Assembly: GCA_900471525.1 (NCBI GenBank)
Contig: UCEZ01000011.1
Span: forward strand, 1 to 64,000
Direction: 5' to 3'
DNA length: 64,000 bases
Source: Hyphomicrobiales bacterium
GTDB lineage: Bacteria > Pseudomonadota > Alphaproteobacteria > Rhizobiales > Rhizobiaceae
Numbering within the stretch: position 1 is the stretch's first letter; the number at the start of each line of letters is the position of its first letter. The translations under genes were made by a program, and so were the position numbers. The notes below the pieces were generated by a model. It did no database searches and was not told the origin of the DNA. It saw only the letters and a list, made by a program, of their open reading frames with translations. Shown in pieces: positions 18,731 to 27,697 of this stretch.

Positions 18731-19860
18731 TGCGCCACCGGCATATCCTGTTTCTCGGTCTTGGCCTTGCCTTCCTGCCTCTGCCCGCATTGGCGCAGGA
18801 TTCCGATGAGATTTCGCCGCCGCGCGCCGTGTTGAAACAGGATGCCGTGCCCGGTGTCATGCAGAAGGCCGTCGACGATTTCATCCGGCCCGGCTATCGC
18901 GACCTGATGGAAGGCACGGAATCACTTGCCGAAGCCGCGCATATGCTCTGCGAGAAGCCATCGGAAGAGACGCTCGGTGACGTGCAGATGACGTTTGATG
19001 AAGTCGTCCAGCAATGGTCGACGATCGAGATCGTTCGTGTTGGGCCGGTGATCGAAGGCAACCGGTTCGAACGCTTCCTGTTTTTCCCCGATCGCAAGAG
19101 CACTGGGCTGAAGCAGGTGCAGCGCATTCTGGCGACGAATGACGAGACGGCGACATCGGCGGAAACGCTGAAAGGCAAGAGCGTTGCGGCGCAGGGCCTT
19201 GGTGCGTTGGAATACGTGCTCTACGGGACGGGTGCCGAGGTTCTGCCATCCGAGACGAACGGCTTTCGCTGCCGCTATGGCGCCGCGATCGCCGACAATC
19301 TGAAGTCCGTGGCTGACGAGCTTCATGCCGAGTGGGAGAAACCGGACGGCGTCCAGGCTGCCTGGAAGAGCCCCGGTCCGAACAATCCCCTGTATCGGGA
19401 TGGCAAGGAGGCTGCGACAGAACTTCTCGGTATCCTCGTCCATGGCGTCGAAAGCATCAGGGACCAGCGGCTGCGGCCGTTCTATGCCGGTATCATCAAG
19501 GGCGAGCCTGACAAGGGCCATCCGAAAATGGCGATCTACTGGCGCTCCGGCAACACCATGCCGGCGCTGTCGGCGAACTTCACGGCATTGCAAACGCTGT
19601 TCAACGCCGCCGACATGCAGGCACTTCTGCCGAAGGAAGATCAATCCGTCGTGAGTGCCGTGAATTACGTCCTGCAAGCCATCGTCGACGATGCCGACCA
19701 GATCGACCTGCCGATCGATGAAGCGATTGCCGATGACGAGCAGCGCGGCAGGTTGAACCGCATCCTGCAGAACACCAATGATGTCCTGCAGCGCCTCAAT
19801 CTCGATTTCGGCGCCGCGATCGGGCTTGGCGCAGGCTTCTCCTTTGCCGATGGCGACTGA
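18730..19860 (+). CDS. Imelysin family protein, second copy
   Basis: This 376-residue exported protein has a signal peptide ending PALAQ and an imelysin domain. The signature region here is AQGLGALEYVLYGTGAE, where the family's H is replaced (GxxxLEYxL form), as is usual for the second imelysin of this cluster. ATG overlaps the di-heme stop (TGATG), so it is translated together with it. The role is presumably periplasmic, in the same iron-linked complex or pathway. Confidence 0.85.
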   Translation: MRHRHILFLGLGLAFLPLPALAQDSDEISPPRAVLKQDAVPGVMQKAVDDFIRPGYRDLMEGTESLAEAAHMLCEKPSEETLGDVQMTFDEVVQQWSTIEIVRVGPVIEGNRFERFLFFPDRKSTGLKQVQRILATNDETATSAETLKGKSVAAQGLGALEYVLYGTGAEVLPSETNGFRCRYGAAIADNLKSVADELHAEWEKPDGVQAAWKSPGPNNPLYRDGKEAATELLGILVHGVESIRDQRLRPFYAGIIKGEPDKGHPKMAIYWRSGNTMPALSANFTALQTLFNAADMQALLPKEDQSVVSAVNYVLQAIVDDADQIDLPIDEAIADDEQRGRLNRILQNTNDVLQRLNLDFGAAIGLGAGFSFADGD

Positions 19861-19987
19861 GCGTCGCAGGCAACATTTCGAACCTTTGCAAGCGGTTGAC
19901 AACAAACGAACATTGGCGCAATGGATCGGTCGTGTTCCACATGCGAACACGGACAAACAAGGATCAACGGATCATGAACCCCGACAG

Positions 19988-20008
19988 TCGAAGTAACGCT
20001 TCGATTTT
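19988..20008 (+). terminator. Intrinsic terminator after imelysin operon
   Basis: A TCGAAG/CTTCGA 6-bp stem with a TAACG loop is followed by TTTT. It lies between the second imelysin and corA. Confidence 0.6.
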
Positions 20009-20082
20009 CCCGACCGTCAGGCCCTGATAGCAAGGGGTTTCCGCTGGCGGTCGAAGGAAGACTTGCCAGATTGGAACCTGTT

Positions 20083-21072
20083 ATGCTGCGCATCTATACA
20101 AGCCAGAACAATCATCTTGCCCTGCTTGAAACCACCACCGAACTGAGTGAAGCCACTCCGATCGTATGGTTTGACCTGTTCAATCCCGCCCAGGACGAAA
20201 CCCGTATCGTCGAGCAGCATCTTCGTATCGAAATCCCGACGCGCGATGAAATGCAGGAGATCGAACTCTCCGACCGCCTGTATCAGGAGGACGGCGCCGA
20301 GTTCATGACAATGACCGCGGCGACCGAACTCGACGGAGACAATCCGGTCAAGGTACCCGTCACCTTCATTCTGAAGGGCGCGACACTGGTAACGGTCCGC
20401 CATGCCGACCCGAAGCCGTTTCATCTCTATGCGGCACGCATGCAGCGCCTGAATGGCGTTTCCTGCGAAAGCGGGGAACTGGTGATGCTCGGGCTTCTGG
20501 AAGCCATGATCGACCGCACGGCCGACGCGCTGGAGCGGATCGGCAACGAGATCGAGGGCATTTCGCGGGAAGTGTTCCGCAAGACCAATTCCAGTGCCAC
20601 CAAAAAGACTCGCGATCTGCAGTCACTGATCGAGCGGATCGGCCAGAAGGGCGATTTCCTGAGCGTCATCCGCGAAAGCCTCGTCAGTGTCGGTCGTCTC
20701 GTTGCCTATCACACGGCGCTCGACGGGATCGGGACAAGAAAGGCGATCAAGGAAAGCCGTCAGCGCATCAAGCTGATCCAGCGTGATGCGGTGTCGCTGG
20801 GTGACCACGCGCTGTTCCTGTCGAACAAGATCAACTTCCTGCTCGATGCGACGCTGGGGCTGATCAATCTGGAGCAGAACCAGATCATCAAGATTTTCTC
20901 TGTGGCTGCCGTCGTTTTCCTGCCGCCGACCTTGGTCGCCTCGATCTACGGCATGAATTTCGATGCCATGCCGGAGCTGAAATTCCAGTTCGGCTATCCG
21001 CTGGCGCTGTTCATGATGGTGCTGTCGGCCTTCCTGCCGTTCCTCTATTTCAAGCGGCGGGGCTGGCTTTAG
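20083..21072 (+). CDS. corA: CorA-family magnesium/divalent cation channel
   Basis: This 329-residue protein has a large cytoplasmic N-terminal domain and two C-terminal membrane helices. The first ends with the family's selectivity motif GMN (YGMNF, about residues 290-292), and the C-terminus FLYFKRRGWL is basic. It imports Mg2+ (possibly Co/Ni) as a homopentamer. ATG at 20083 is taken; an in-frame TTG at 20071 would add four residues. It has its own upstream region after a terminator and is followed by a repeat. It separates DUF1513 from the imelysin genes it usually accompanies. Confidence 0.92.
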   Translation: MLRIYTSQNNHLALLETTTELSEATPIVWFDLFNPAQDETRIVEQHLRIEIPTRDEMQEIELSDRLYQEDGAEFMTMTAATELDGDNPVKVPVTFILKGATLVTVRHADPKPFHLYAARMQRLNGVSCESGELVMLGLLEAMIDRTADALERIGNEIEGISREVFRKTNSSATKKTRDLQSLIERIGQKGDFLSVIRESLVSVGRLVAYHTALDGIGTRKAIKESRQRIKLIQRDAVSLGDHALFLSNKINFLLDATLGLINLEQNQIIKIFSVAAVVFLPPTLVASIYGMNFDAMPELKFQFGYPLALFMMVLSAFLPFLYFKRRGWL

Positions 21073-21110
21073 GCTGAGATTTTTATGATGATACCGAGCA
21101 ATTGCTCCAC

Positions 21111-21236
21111 TCTCCCGTCATCCTCGCCCTTGTGGCGGGGATCCAGCGCGCTAACGTTCGTGAGCGAAAGACTCTTTCACGCGACGGACGTCGCGTAGCT
21201 GGATTCCTGTGACAGGCACAGGAATGACGGAGGGAG
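21111..21236. repeat. Long inverted-repeat intergenic element
   Basis: Outer arms TCTCCCGTCAT (21111 onward) and ATGACGGAGGGAG (ending 21236) mirror each other. GATCCAGC and GCTGGATTC repeat the symmetry further in, giving arms of roughly 40 bases with mismatches. This is the form of a rhizobial miniature inverted-repeat element. It fills the gap between corA and the DUF1513 gene. Confidence 0.75.
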
Positions 21237-21278
21237 CGGGCCAAGCCAGTCAACGCAATTGATGCTGACGGAAATCTC

Positions 21279-22385
21279 ATGGCATACCGAACCATCTCCA
21301 CCGGCCAAACCCTCATCGACCGCCGTACCTTCCTCAAAATGGCGGGTGCGGCCTGGGCAGCGGCGCTTGCGCCTCAAGCCGCCTTCGCGCTGTCGCGCAC
21401 CGATGCGATCTATGCCTCCCCCTTCATGGCGCCTGATGGTGCGTACGGCGTTGCGACACTGACGGAGGAGGGTGCAATCATCGAGCGGGTGCCGTTGCCC
21501 GCCCGTGCGCATGGCATGACCTATTCACGGGTTACCGGCCGCGCGGTTGCCTTTGCCCGCCGTCCCGGCACCTATGCGATGATCTTTGCGCCCGACAAAA
21601 GCATGGAGCCGATCGTCGTCACCTCCGTCGAAGGCCGGCACTTTTATGGCCACGGCTGCTTTTCCGCCGATGGACGGCTGCTCTACGCGACCGAGAACGA
21701 TTTCGCGGCCAATCGCGGCATGATCGGCGTTTATGACGGCACCGACAAATTCGCTCGCATCGGCGAATTCCCCTCCTTTGGCATCGGCCCGCATGACATG
21801 ACCCTGCCGGCGGATGGCAAGATGCTCGTCGTCGCCAATGGCGGTATCGAGACCCACCCGGATTTTGGCCGCACCAAGCTCAACCTCGATCATATGGAGC
21901 CGTCGCTGGCGCTGATCGACACGGCGACCGGCTCGCTCATCGAACGCCATGTCATGCCGGACAATCTGCGCCAGCTTTCGACCCGGCACGTCGATATCGA
22001 TGCGGATGGCAGGGTCTGGTTTGCCTGCCAATACGAGGGTGCCCGCAACGACCTGCCGCCACTTGCCGGTTCCTTTTCGCGCGGAGAGGACCTCCGCTTT
22101 CTCGAACTGCCGGATGAAACGACGCTAGCGCTTGCCAATTACGTCGGTGCCATCGCCGTCAATCGCCGGGATGGATTGATCGGGCTGACATCACCCAAGG
22201 GCGGCACGGCGGTGACGATCGATGCGAAGACCGGGCAGGTTATCCGGCAGGACAGCCTTGCCGATGCCGCCGGGATTGCGCCAGCCGTCCATGGTTTCGT
22301 TGCATCGTCCTATTCGGGGAAGTTCGGTGGCACGCAGAGCAAGGTCGCCTGGGACCAGCATATCGTCAGGCTTGGAAAACTCTGA
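21279..22385 (+). CDS. DUF1513 domain protein, Tat-exported
   Basis: This 368-residue protein has a textbook Tat signal (RRTFLKM then a hydrophobic stretch to QAAFA) and a DUF1513 beta-propeller-like body with blocks such as RHFYGHGCFSADGRLLYATE, GIGPHDMTL and GGIETHPDFGRTKLNLD. DUF1513 proteins usually lie directly after imelysin, di-heme and imelysin genes, so the same periplasmic iron-linked function is inferred; its biochemical role is unknown. Here corA and a repeat intervene, so it needs its own promoter or read-through. Confidence 0.85.
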   Translation: MAYRTISTGQTLIDRRTFLKMAGAAWAAALAPQAAFALSRTDAIYASPFMAPDGAYGVATLTEEGAIIERVPLPARAHGMTYSRVTGRAVAFARRPGTYAMIFAPDKSMEPIVVTSVEGRHFYGHGCFSADGRLLYATENDFAANRGMIGVYDGTDKFARIGEFPSFGIGPHDMTLPADGKMLVVANGGIETHPDFGRTKLNLDHMEPSLALIDTATGSLIERHVMPDNLRQLSTRHVDIDADGRVWFACQYEGARNDLPPLAGSFSRGEDLRFLELPDETTLALANYVGAIAVNRRDGLIGLTSPKGGTAVTIDAKTGQVIRQDSLADAAGIAPAVHGFVASSYSGKFGGTQSKVAWDQHIVRLGKL

Positions 22386-22403
22386 AATCCGGCTGCCCGC
22401 AGT

Positions 22404-22952
22404 TCACGATGGACCACGTGTCCTTCGGGCCAGAGCGGCGATATCATCCCAAAGATAGGCGACTTGCTCGTAACTCTGGTCGCCGAGCCCGATCTTGCTT
22501 GTCTCAACCGCTTTTGCTCCCAGCCGTTCATAGAATTGTCGATTGGGATTGCCTGCAAGAACCCAGGCAAAGAGCGATGTCGCACCTTGCCCGGCGCAAT
22601 GAACAGCGGTTGAGCGCAGAAGCGCTGCACCGATCCCCAGCTTCTGATAGTTCGCCCGGATGTAAAGCGCATAAAGCTCATGAATATGCGCCGGCACGTG
22701 GCCGCGCGCCGGTCCGAAATTGGCAAATCCGATGACTTCTCCCGCTGAAGGCTCCACGGCGACGAGATAGGAGACGCCCGCTACGCCCATGCGCCGAGCG
22801 TGGCGAATCGCTTGCTCCTCGCGCGACATGCCGTCGAGATAGGTGTCCGCCAGCAATCCACGAAAGGTCGAGCGCCAGGTATCGACCAACACGCCGGCGA
22901 TCATGAACAGATCGTCGCCGGTGCTTGGTCTGATTTCGAAGCGCTCATCCAT
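22404..22952 (-). CDS. GNAT family N-acetyltransferase
   Basis: This 182-residue acetyltransferase of the GNAT fold has strand 4 and the acetyl-CoA loop visible as LYALYIRANYQKLGIGAALLRS (Q/R-x-x-G-x-G/A variant QKLGIG), followed by NPNRQFYERLGAKAV, the typical C-terminal block. The substrate is unknown. ATG 22952 (MDERFEIRP) is chosen as it begins the domain; a longer N-terminal frame has no domain support. It converges with the DUF1513 gene. Confidence 0.83.
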   Translation of the reverse strand: MDERFEIRPSTGDDLFMIAGVLVDTWRSTFRGLLADTYLDGMSREEQAIRHARRMGVAGVSYLVAVEPSAGEVIGFANFGPARGHVPAHIHELYALYIRANYQKLGIGAALLRSTAVHCAGQGATSLFAWVLAGNPNRQFYERLGAKAVETSKIGLGDQSYEQVAYLWDDIAALARRTRGPS

Positions 22953-23161
22953 GTGATCGATATGGGGATTGTATGGCGCGATTGTAAAGCGGGCGGTCGT
23001 TCCGGCGCGCCTGTCTCGCCTTGGCCGCATTCGTCACTTTGCTCAACGCATCGATTTTCCTCACGAATTGAGGCTTGTCCTTGTTTTTCTGCCATGCGAC
23101 TGTCTGGATGCCGGGGCGTCCGGCAAAGACAAAGATCAACGCAGACGATTGAGAGCGCACG

Positions 23162-23596
23162 GTGGAATTTCGCGACCGCATCCGCAACAGTTTCGGCAGA
23201 CAAGCCGCCATGGCGACGATCGGTGCCGAATTGACGCGTGTGGAACAGGGATCTGTCGAGATCGAGCTTCCGTTCGACGAGAAGCTGACTCAGCAACACG
23301 GCTTCCTGCATGCCGGCATCATTTCGGCAGCGCTCGATGCGGCAGGCACCTATGCCGCCTATTCGCTCATCGATCCGGATGCCTCCATCCTCACCATTGA
23401 ATTCAAGGTCAACCTGATGTCGCCCGGCCGGGGCGAGCGGTTCCTGTTTCGTGGCGAGGTGACAAAACCCGGCACGACGATCATCGTTTCCGACGGCCGC
23501 GGCTACGCGATTTCCGCCGATGGACCGGCCAAGTTGATCGCCTCGATGACCGGCACGATGATGGTGATCCGTGGACGCGAGGGCATCGAAGGATGA
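23162..23596 (+). CDS. PaaI family hotdog-fold thioesterase
   Basis: This 144-residue protein has the hotdog thioesterase signature QQHGFLHAGIISAALDAAGTYAA (HGG-type loop, here GFLHAG with a central acidic D). It likely hydrolyses an acyl- or phenylacyl-CoA. The start is a GTG at 23162. It overlaps the nucleosidase gene by 4 bases (ATGA), so the two are coupled. Confidence 0.85.
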   Translation: MEFRDRIRNSFGRQAAMATIGAELTRVEQGSVEIELPFDEKLTQQHGFLHAGIISAALDAAGTYAAYSLIDPDASILTIEFKVNLMSPGRGERFLFRGEVTKPGTTIIVSDGRGYAISADGPAKLIASMTGTMMVIRGREGIEG

Positions 23597-24231
23597 CATT
23601 TGAATTGAAGCCCGTGGCGGGCAAGACGCTGCTCTACGTCATGGCCGTCGATGCGGAATACGGCGTGCATCTGCGCGAGCGTATCTCTCCGCTGATGACC
23701 GGCGTCGGACCGGTAGAGGCGGCCGTGACCCTGACGCGCGCTCTGGCCGAACTGGCGGGTCGCGACAGTCTGCCTGATCTCGTGGTCTCGCTCGGCTCGG
23801 CCGGTTCGGCCCGGCTTGAACAGGCCGAGGTCTACCAGGCGACCTCGGTTGCTTATCGTGACATGGACGCCTCGCCGCTAGGCTTTGAGAAGGGAGCGAC
23901 TCCGTTTCTCGATCTGCCTGTCACTGTCGATTTGTCCCTACGTATCCCCGGTGTGAAGACGGCAAGCCTTTCGACCGGCGCCAATATAGTTTCCGGCGCG
24001 ACCTACGAGACCATTGCCGCCGATATGGTTGAGATGGAGACTTTCGCCGTCCTGCGCGCCTGCCAGTCCTTTGGCCTGCCGCTGGTCGGCCTGCGGGGCA
24101 TTTCCGATGGCAAGGCGGAACTGAAGCATGTTGGCGACTGGACCGAATATCTGCACGTGATCGACGAGAAGCTGGCAGCGGTCGTCGATGCACTGGAAAA
24201 AGCCGTCGAAACCGGCGAAATCGCCGTCTGA
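23593..24231 (+). CDS. 5'-methylthioadenosine/S-adenosylhomocysteine nucleosidase-type protein
   Basis: This 212-residue phosphorylase/nucleosidase-superfamily protein has TGVGPVEAAVTLTRAL near the N-terminus, VVSLGSAGSARL, and the conserved DMVEMETFAVLRAC with MExE-type nucleoside contacts, then LRGISDG with the catalytic Asp. MTA/SAH nucleosidases cleave adenine from these by-products of SAM metabolism. It starts inside the 3' end of the thioesterase gene. Substrate preference is inferred. Confidence 0.82.
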   Translation: MTFELKPVAGKTLLYVMAVDAEYGVHLRERISPLMTGVGPVEAAVTLTRALAELAGRDSLPDLVVSLGSAGSARLEQAEVYQATSVAYRDMDASPLGFEKGATPFLDLPVTVDLSLRIPGVKTASLSTGANIVSGATYETIAADMVEMETFAVLRACQSFGLPLVGLRGISDGKAELKHVGDWTEYLHVIDEKLAAVVDALEKAVETGEIAV

Positions 24232-24340
24232 AGCCGCAAAATTGTCGGGGTGCAATGTAATCGTTGCGCTCGCCGCCGCCTTTAATTAAAGGCTCGCCAT
24301 AGTTCCCCATCAGATGATCCCAAGCCAGCGGAAGCGCGTC

Positions 24341-25903
24341 ATGACAGCGACAGTCCATCCCGATACCGTTCTCATCATCGATTTCGGCAGCCAGGTCACC
24401 CAGTTGATCGCACGGCGCGTTCGCGAGACCGGCGTCTATTGCGAGATCGTGCCCTTCCAGTCTGCCGATGAGGGCTTCAAGCGGCTCAACCCGAAGGCGA
24501 TCATCCTCTCCGGCAGCCCGGCCTCGACGCTCGACATCGGTTCGCCGCGTGCGCCACAGGTGGTGTTCGACAGTGGCTTGCCGGTTCTCGGTATCTGCTA
24601 CGGCCAGCAGACCATGTGCGAACAGCTCGGCGGCAAGGTCGAGGCTGGTCATCACCGCGAGTTCGGCCGTGCCTTCATCGAGATCGACAAAGAATGCGCG
24701 CTTTACGATGGCATCTGGACCGTCGGCTCTCGCCACCAGGTCTGGATGAGCCATGGCGACCGCGTCACCGCGATCCCTGATGGATTCGACGTCGTCGCCA
24801 CCTCGCCGAACGCGCCGTTTGCCTTCATCGCCAACGAGGCGAAGAAATTCTACGCCGTGCAGTTCCACCCGGAAGTCGTGCATACGCCTGACGGTGCCAA
24901 ACTGCTCGCCAATTTCGTCCACAAGATCGCGGGCCTCAAGGGCGACTGGTCGATGGCCGCCTATCGCGAGAAGGCTGTTGCTGAGATCCGCAAGCAGGTC
25001 GGCGACAAGCGCGTCATCTGCGGCCTGTCCGGCGGCGTCGATAGTTCCGTTGCGGCACTCTTGATCCATGAAGCAGTCGGCGACCAGCTAACCTGCATCC
25101 TCGTCGACCACGGCCTGATGCGCAAGAACGAGGCGGCCGATGTCGTCGCCATGTTCAAGGAGCACTACAACCTGCATCTGGTGCATGTCGACGCGTCCGA
25201 CATGTTCATCAATGCGTTGGAAGGCGAAAGCGATCCGGAAACCAAGCGCAAGACCATCGGCCGCCTGTTCATCGACGTCTTCGAGGCGGAAGCCAAGAAG
25301 CTCGGCGGTGCCGAGTTCCTCGCTCAGGGCACGCTTTATCCCGACGTCATCGAAAGCGTCTCCTTCACCGGCGGCCCCTCGGTCACCATCAAGTCGCACC
25401 ACAATGTCGGTGGTCTTCCGGCCCGCATGAATATGGCTCTGGTCGAGCCGCTGCGCGAACTGTTCAAGGACGAAGTTCGTGTACTCGGCAAGGAACTCGG
25501 TCTGCCCGATAGCTTCATCGGCCGTCACCCGTTCCCGGGACCGGGTTTGGCCATCCGCTGCCCGGGCGGCATCACCCGCGAAAAACTGGAAATCCTGCGC
25601 GATGCCGATGCCGTCTATCTCGACGAAATCCGCAAGGCCGGTCTCTACGACGCCATCTGGCAGGCCTTCGCCGTGCTGCTGCCGGTCCAGACCGTCGGCG
25701 TCATGGGCGATGGCCGCACCTACGAATTCGTCTGCGCCTTGCGTGCGGTGACTTCTGTCGACGGCATGACGGCGGATTTCTATCACTACGACATGGACTT
25801 CCTCGGCCGCGCAGCCACCCGCATCATCAACGAAGTCCGCGGCATCAACCGAGTCGTGTATGACGTAACGAGCAAGCCGCCCGGCACGATCGAGTGGGAG
25901 TGA
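24341..25903 (+). CDS. guaA: GMP synthase (glutamine-hydrolysing)
   Basis: This 520-residue enzyme converts XMP to GMP using ATP and glutamine. The N-terminal class-I amidotransferase has the cysteine nucleophile in [16 protein letters not shown] and catalytic His/Glu in FHPEV. The central ATP-pyrophosphatase has the PP-loop [10 protein letters not shown], and a C-terminal dimerisation domain ends PPGTIEWE. The ATG at 24341 gives the standard length; an earlier in-frame ATG at 24314 is unlikely. A long hairpin follows directly. It marks the end of the core block. Confidence 0.96.
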   Translation: MTATVHPDTVLIIDFGSQVTQLIARRVRETGVYCEIVPFQSADEGFKRLNPKAIILSGSPASTLDIGSPRAPQVVFDSGLPVLGICYGQQTMCEQLGGKVEAGHHREFGRAFIEIDKECALYDGIWTVGSRHQVWMSHGDRVTAIPDGFDVVATSPNAPFAFIANEAKKFYAVQFHPEVVHTPDGAKLLANFVHKIAGLKGDWSMAAYREKAVAEIRKQVGDKRVICGLSGGVDSSVAALLIHEAVGDQLTCILVDHGLMRKNEAADVVAMFKEHYNLHLVHVDASDMFINALEGESDPETKRKTIGRLFIDVFEAEAKKLGGAEFLAQGTLYPDVIESVSFTGGPSVTIKSHHNVGGLPARMNMALVEPLRELFKDEVRVLGKELGLPDSFIGRHPFPGPGLAIRCPGGITREKLEILRDADAVYLDEIRKAGLYDAIWQAFAVLLPVQTVGVMGDGRTYEFVCALRAVTSVDGMTADFYHYDMDFLGRAATRIINEVRGINRVVYDVTSKPPGTIEWE

Positions 25904-25908
25904 GGGGG

Positions 25909-25942
25909 TTCAAACGGCGGCAATTTTTTGCTGCCGTTTGAA
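25909..25942 (+). terminator. Hairpin terminator after guaA
   Basis: Arms of 14 bases (25909-25922 and 25929-25942) pair with one mismatch, with T-rich loop bases. No T-run follows, so its efficiency is uncertain. It begins six bases after the guaA stop. Confidence 0.6.
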
Positions 25943-25987
25943 CGTCTGTCCAGTCGGTTCCGTAATGTCTGATGCGGTTTATGCTCT

Positions 25988-26497
25988 TCACGCGCTCGCG
26001 CGCAGGATGACGAGAAGCTCGTCGAGCTGCTCGAACTGCTCGGGCATTCCGCCCTCCATCCCTTCGATGGCCTCGTCGAGCGCTTCCTTCGTGGGGTAGA
26101 GTTCGTGCAGGGTGAGGAGCGTTCTGTCGCCCTTGTCCTCGAAGGTCACCGTGGTGAGAGCTGCGTCCTCGCTTTCCTCATTTGTCCAGACTAGGCGCGC
26201 ATTCGGGATCACTTCGAGATACTTGCCGAAAAATTCCATGGCGTTTTCGGCGTCGTGGCCAAACGCGACACGGTAGCCGCCGCCGGTGCGGACATCCATG
26301 TCGCAGGACAACAGAGGCACGCCGGAGGATTTCGGCGCCCACCAGCGCATGAACAGCTCTGGCTTGGTCCAGGCCTCGAATACGAGGCGCGCCGGGGCGT
26401 CGAAGAACCGCGTCACGACCAGTTCACGCTCCGACCTGCGTTCGACCGTCGTGCGCTGATCCACGGAGGTGGATTCTGCATGCCTTCCCTCATCCAT
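25988..26497 (-). CDS. SRPBCC (AHSA1-like) domain protein
   Basis: This 169-residue START/SRPBCC hydrophobic-pocket protein has FFDAPARLVFEAWTKPELFMRWW, the AHSA1 family N-terminus, and a mid-block GGGYRVAFGHDAENAMEFFGKYLEV. It is thought to bind a small hydrophobic ligand; ligand and role are unknown. It overlaps the upstream ArsR gene by 8 bases, so it is coupled to it and under its control. ArsR-SRPBCC pairing is widespread. Confidence 0.87.
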   Translation of the reverse strand: MDEGRHAESTSVDQRTTVERRSERELVVTRFFDAPARLVFEAWTKPELFMRWWAPKSSGVPLLSCDMDVRTGGGYRVAFGHDAENAMEFFGKYLEVIPNARLVWTNEESEDAALTTVTFEDKGDRTLLTLHELYPTKEALDEAIEGMEGGMPEQFEQLDELLVILRASA

Positions 26498-26840
26498 TGG
26501 TCTTCTCCTTCCGTTTCAATTCCTCGAGAACCCGGTCCAGATCGTCAAAGCGCGCCGCCCAGAGCTCGCGGTAGCTTTCGATCCATGCCGCCTCTTCTTC
26601 AAGCCGGCGTGACCCGAGTTTGCAGGTCCGCACACGCCCGACCTTCTCCGTCCTGACGAGCCCCGCCTGTTCCAGCACGCCGACATGCTTCTTCATGCCC
26701 GTGAGGGTCATGTGGAACTTATCGGCTAGCTCCGTGATCGAAGCGTCTGCACGTCCGAGCTGCTCCAGAACGCCGCGTCGGGTAGCGTCCGAAAGCGCGG
26801 CAAACGAGGCGTCGAGACGGGGTCGAATATACTGAACCAT
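26490..26840 (-). CDS. ArsR family transcriptional regulator
   Basis: This 116-residue winged-helix repressor has FAALSDATRRGVLEQL, then SITELADKFHMTLTGMKKHVGVLEQAGLV (recognition helix) and a basic wing. It lacks the metal-binding ELCVCDL motif of arsenic sensors, so it likely senses something else or works in concert with the SRPBCC product. ATG 26840 starts MVQYIRP and lies inside a 28-bp palindrome that is its probable operator. It heads an operon with the SRPBCC gene. Confidence 0.87.
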   Translation of the reverse strand: MVQYIRPRLDASFAALSDATRRGVLEQLGRADASITELADKFHMTLTGMKKHVGVLEQAGLVRTEKVGRVRTCKLGSRRLEEEAAWIESYRELWAARFDDLDRVLEELKRKEKTNG

Positions 26841-26854
26841 ATGGTTCAGTATAT
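26827..26854. promoter_or_regulatory. ArsR operator palindrome overlapping the start codon
   Basis: This is a perfect 28-bp palindrome. Its core is ACTGAACCAT meeting its complement ATGGTTCAGT at 26840/26841, with ATAT on both ends. The ArsR start codon (26840-26838, minus strand) is part of the palindrome, so repressor binding would block the start region of its own gene. Confidence 0.8.
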
Positions 26855-27012
26855 AACGCACGGCGTGACGACATGCAAGGGGAGGTCGAGCTTCGCCCAT
26901 CCGGGTAGTGCCGCCACTGTGTTCCTCGTCCTCTCAGAACGCGAGGTACAGGCGCCTTGCTCATCAACGCAACGACTGTTAGCCATCCTCCACTCTGCGC
27001 AAAAAAAAGCCC

Positions 27013-27041
27013 TTGACAATGAGCGACTGAACAGTCATTTA
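27013..27041 (+). promoter_or_regulatory. TetR gene promoter with operator
   Basis: TTGACA at 27013 is spaced 17 bases from a CATTTA-type -10 at 27036-27041. GACTG-AA-CAGTC (27025-27036) sits in the spacer. The operator half-site recurs before the next gene. Confidence 0.55.
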
Positions 27042-27078
27042 ATGATCAACATGAAACTGTGGGCGCAATCGAAACGGC

Positions 27079-27645
27079 ATGGCTCGACCTCTTAGCGACG
27101 ATCGCAGGAACACCATCATCATAGCAGCGACCGCGCTGATTGCAGAACGAGGCCTGGGCACATCCACCGCCGACATCGCGAAGCATGCAGGCATCTCGAA
27201 TGGCTCTGTCTTCACTTACTTCGAGACGAAAACGGACCTGTTCAACGCTATCTACTGCGAATTGAAGGAGGAACTGATCGCAACCGTCTTGGCCGCTATC
27301 CCGAATGACCAGGATGAGAAGTCACAATTAAGGTGCTTTTGGTCCGCCCGTACGCACTGGGGTGTCACAAATCCCGGAAAGCGTAAGGTTTTGGCGCAGT
27401 TGCATGTGTCCGACAAGATTACCATCGCGAGCCGTCGAGCAGCCACAGTATCGGCCGCGCCGATACTCAATCTGATCGGTCAGGTGGCTATGCGGGGAAC
27501 ATTGGGCGCCGCGCCGCCCGACTATGTTGTTGAGCTAGTCGAAGGTATGGCAGGTACAACAATGGATTTCATGATCGCAAATCCTGCGATGGCGGAAGAA
27601 GCGTCACAGGCTGGCTTCGACGCCGTGTGGCGAATGTTAGCTTAA
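27079..27645 (+). CDS. TetR family transcriptional regulator
   Basis: This 188-residue repressor has the HTH AERGLGTSTADIAKHAGISNGSVFTYFETKTDLFNAIY at the N-terminus and a ligand-binding C-terminal helical domain. GACTG..CAGTC palindromes lie in its own promoter and directly before the SDR gene 52 bases downstream, so it likely represses itself and that enzyme. Ligand is unknown. The gene is in a cassette-like region between guaA and the IS fragments. Confidence 0.88.
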   Translation: MARPLSDDRRNTIIIAATALIAERGLGTSTADIAKHAGISNGSVFTYFETKTDLFNAIYCELKEELIATVLAAIPNDQDEKSQLRCFWSARTHWGVTNPGKRKVLAQLHVSDKITIASRRAATVSAAPILNLIGQVAMRGTLGAAPPDYVVELVEGMAGTTMDFMIANPAMAEEASQAGFDAVWRMLA

Positions 27646-27660
27646 AATTTTCAACATTAA

Positions 27661-27678
27661 TGACTGTCTGGACAGTCA
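27661..27678. promoter_or_regulatory. TetR-type operator before SDR gene
   Basis: TGACTGTC-TG-GACAGTCA is a perfect 18-bp palindrome starting 20 bases before the SDR start codon. Its outer half-sites match the GACTG/CAGTC motif in the TetR promoter, with 6 bases between halves here and 2 there. Confidence 0.65.
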
Positions 27679-27697
27679 AAATCAAAGGAGATCGAAT

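Noticed and set aside
19931-19951. Hairpin before corA considered as a riboswitch
   Set aside because: Only one short stem; no conserved Mg-sensing riboswitch layout could be recognised.
23921-25069. 382-codon minus-strand frame
   Set aside because: Antisense of the nucleosidase and guaA.
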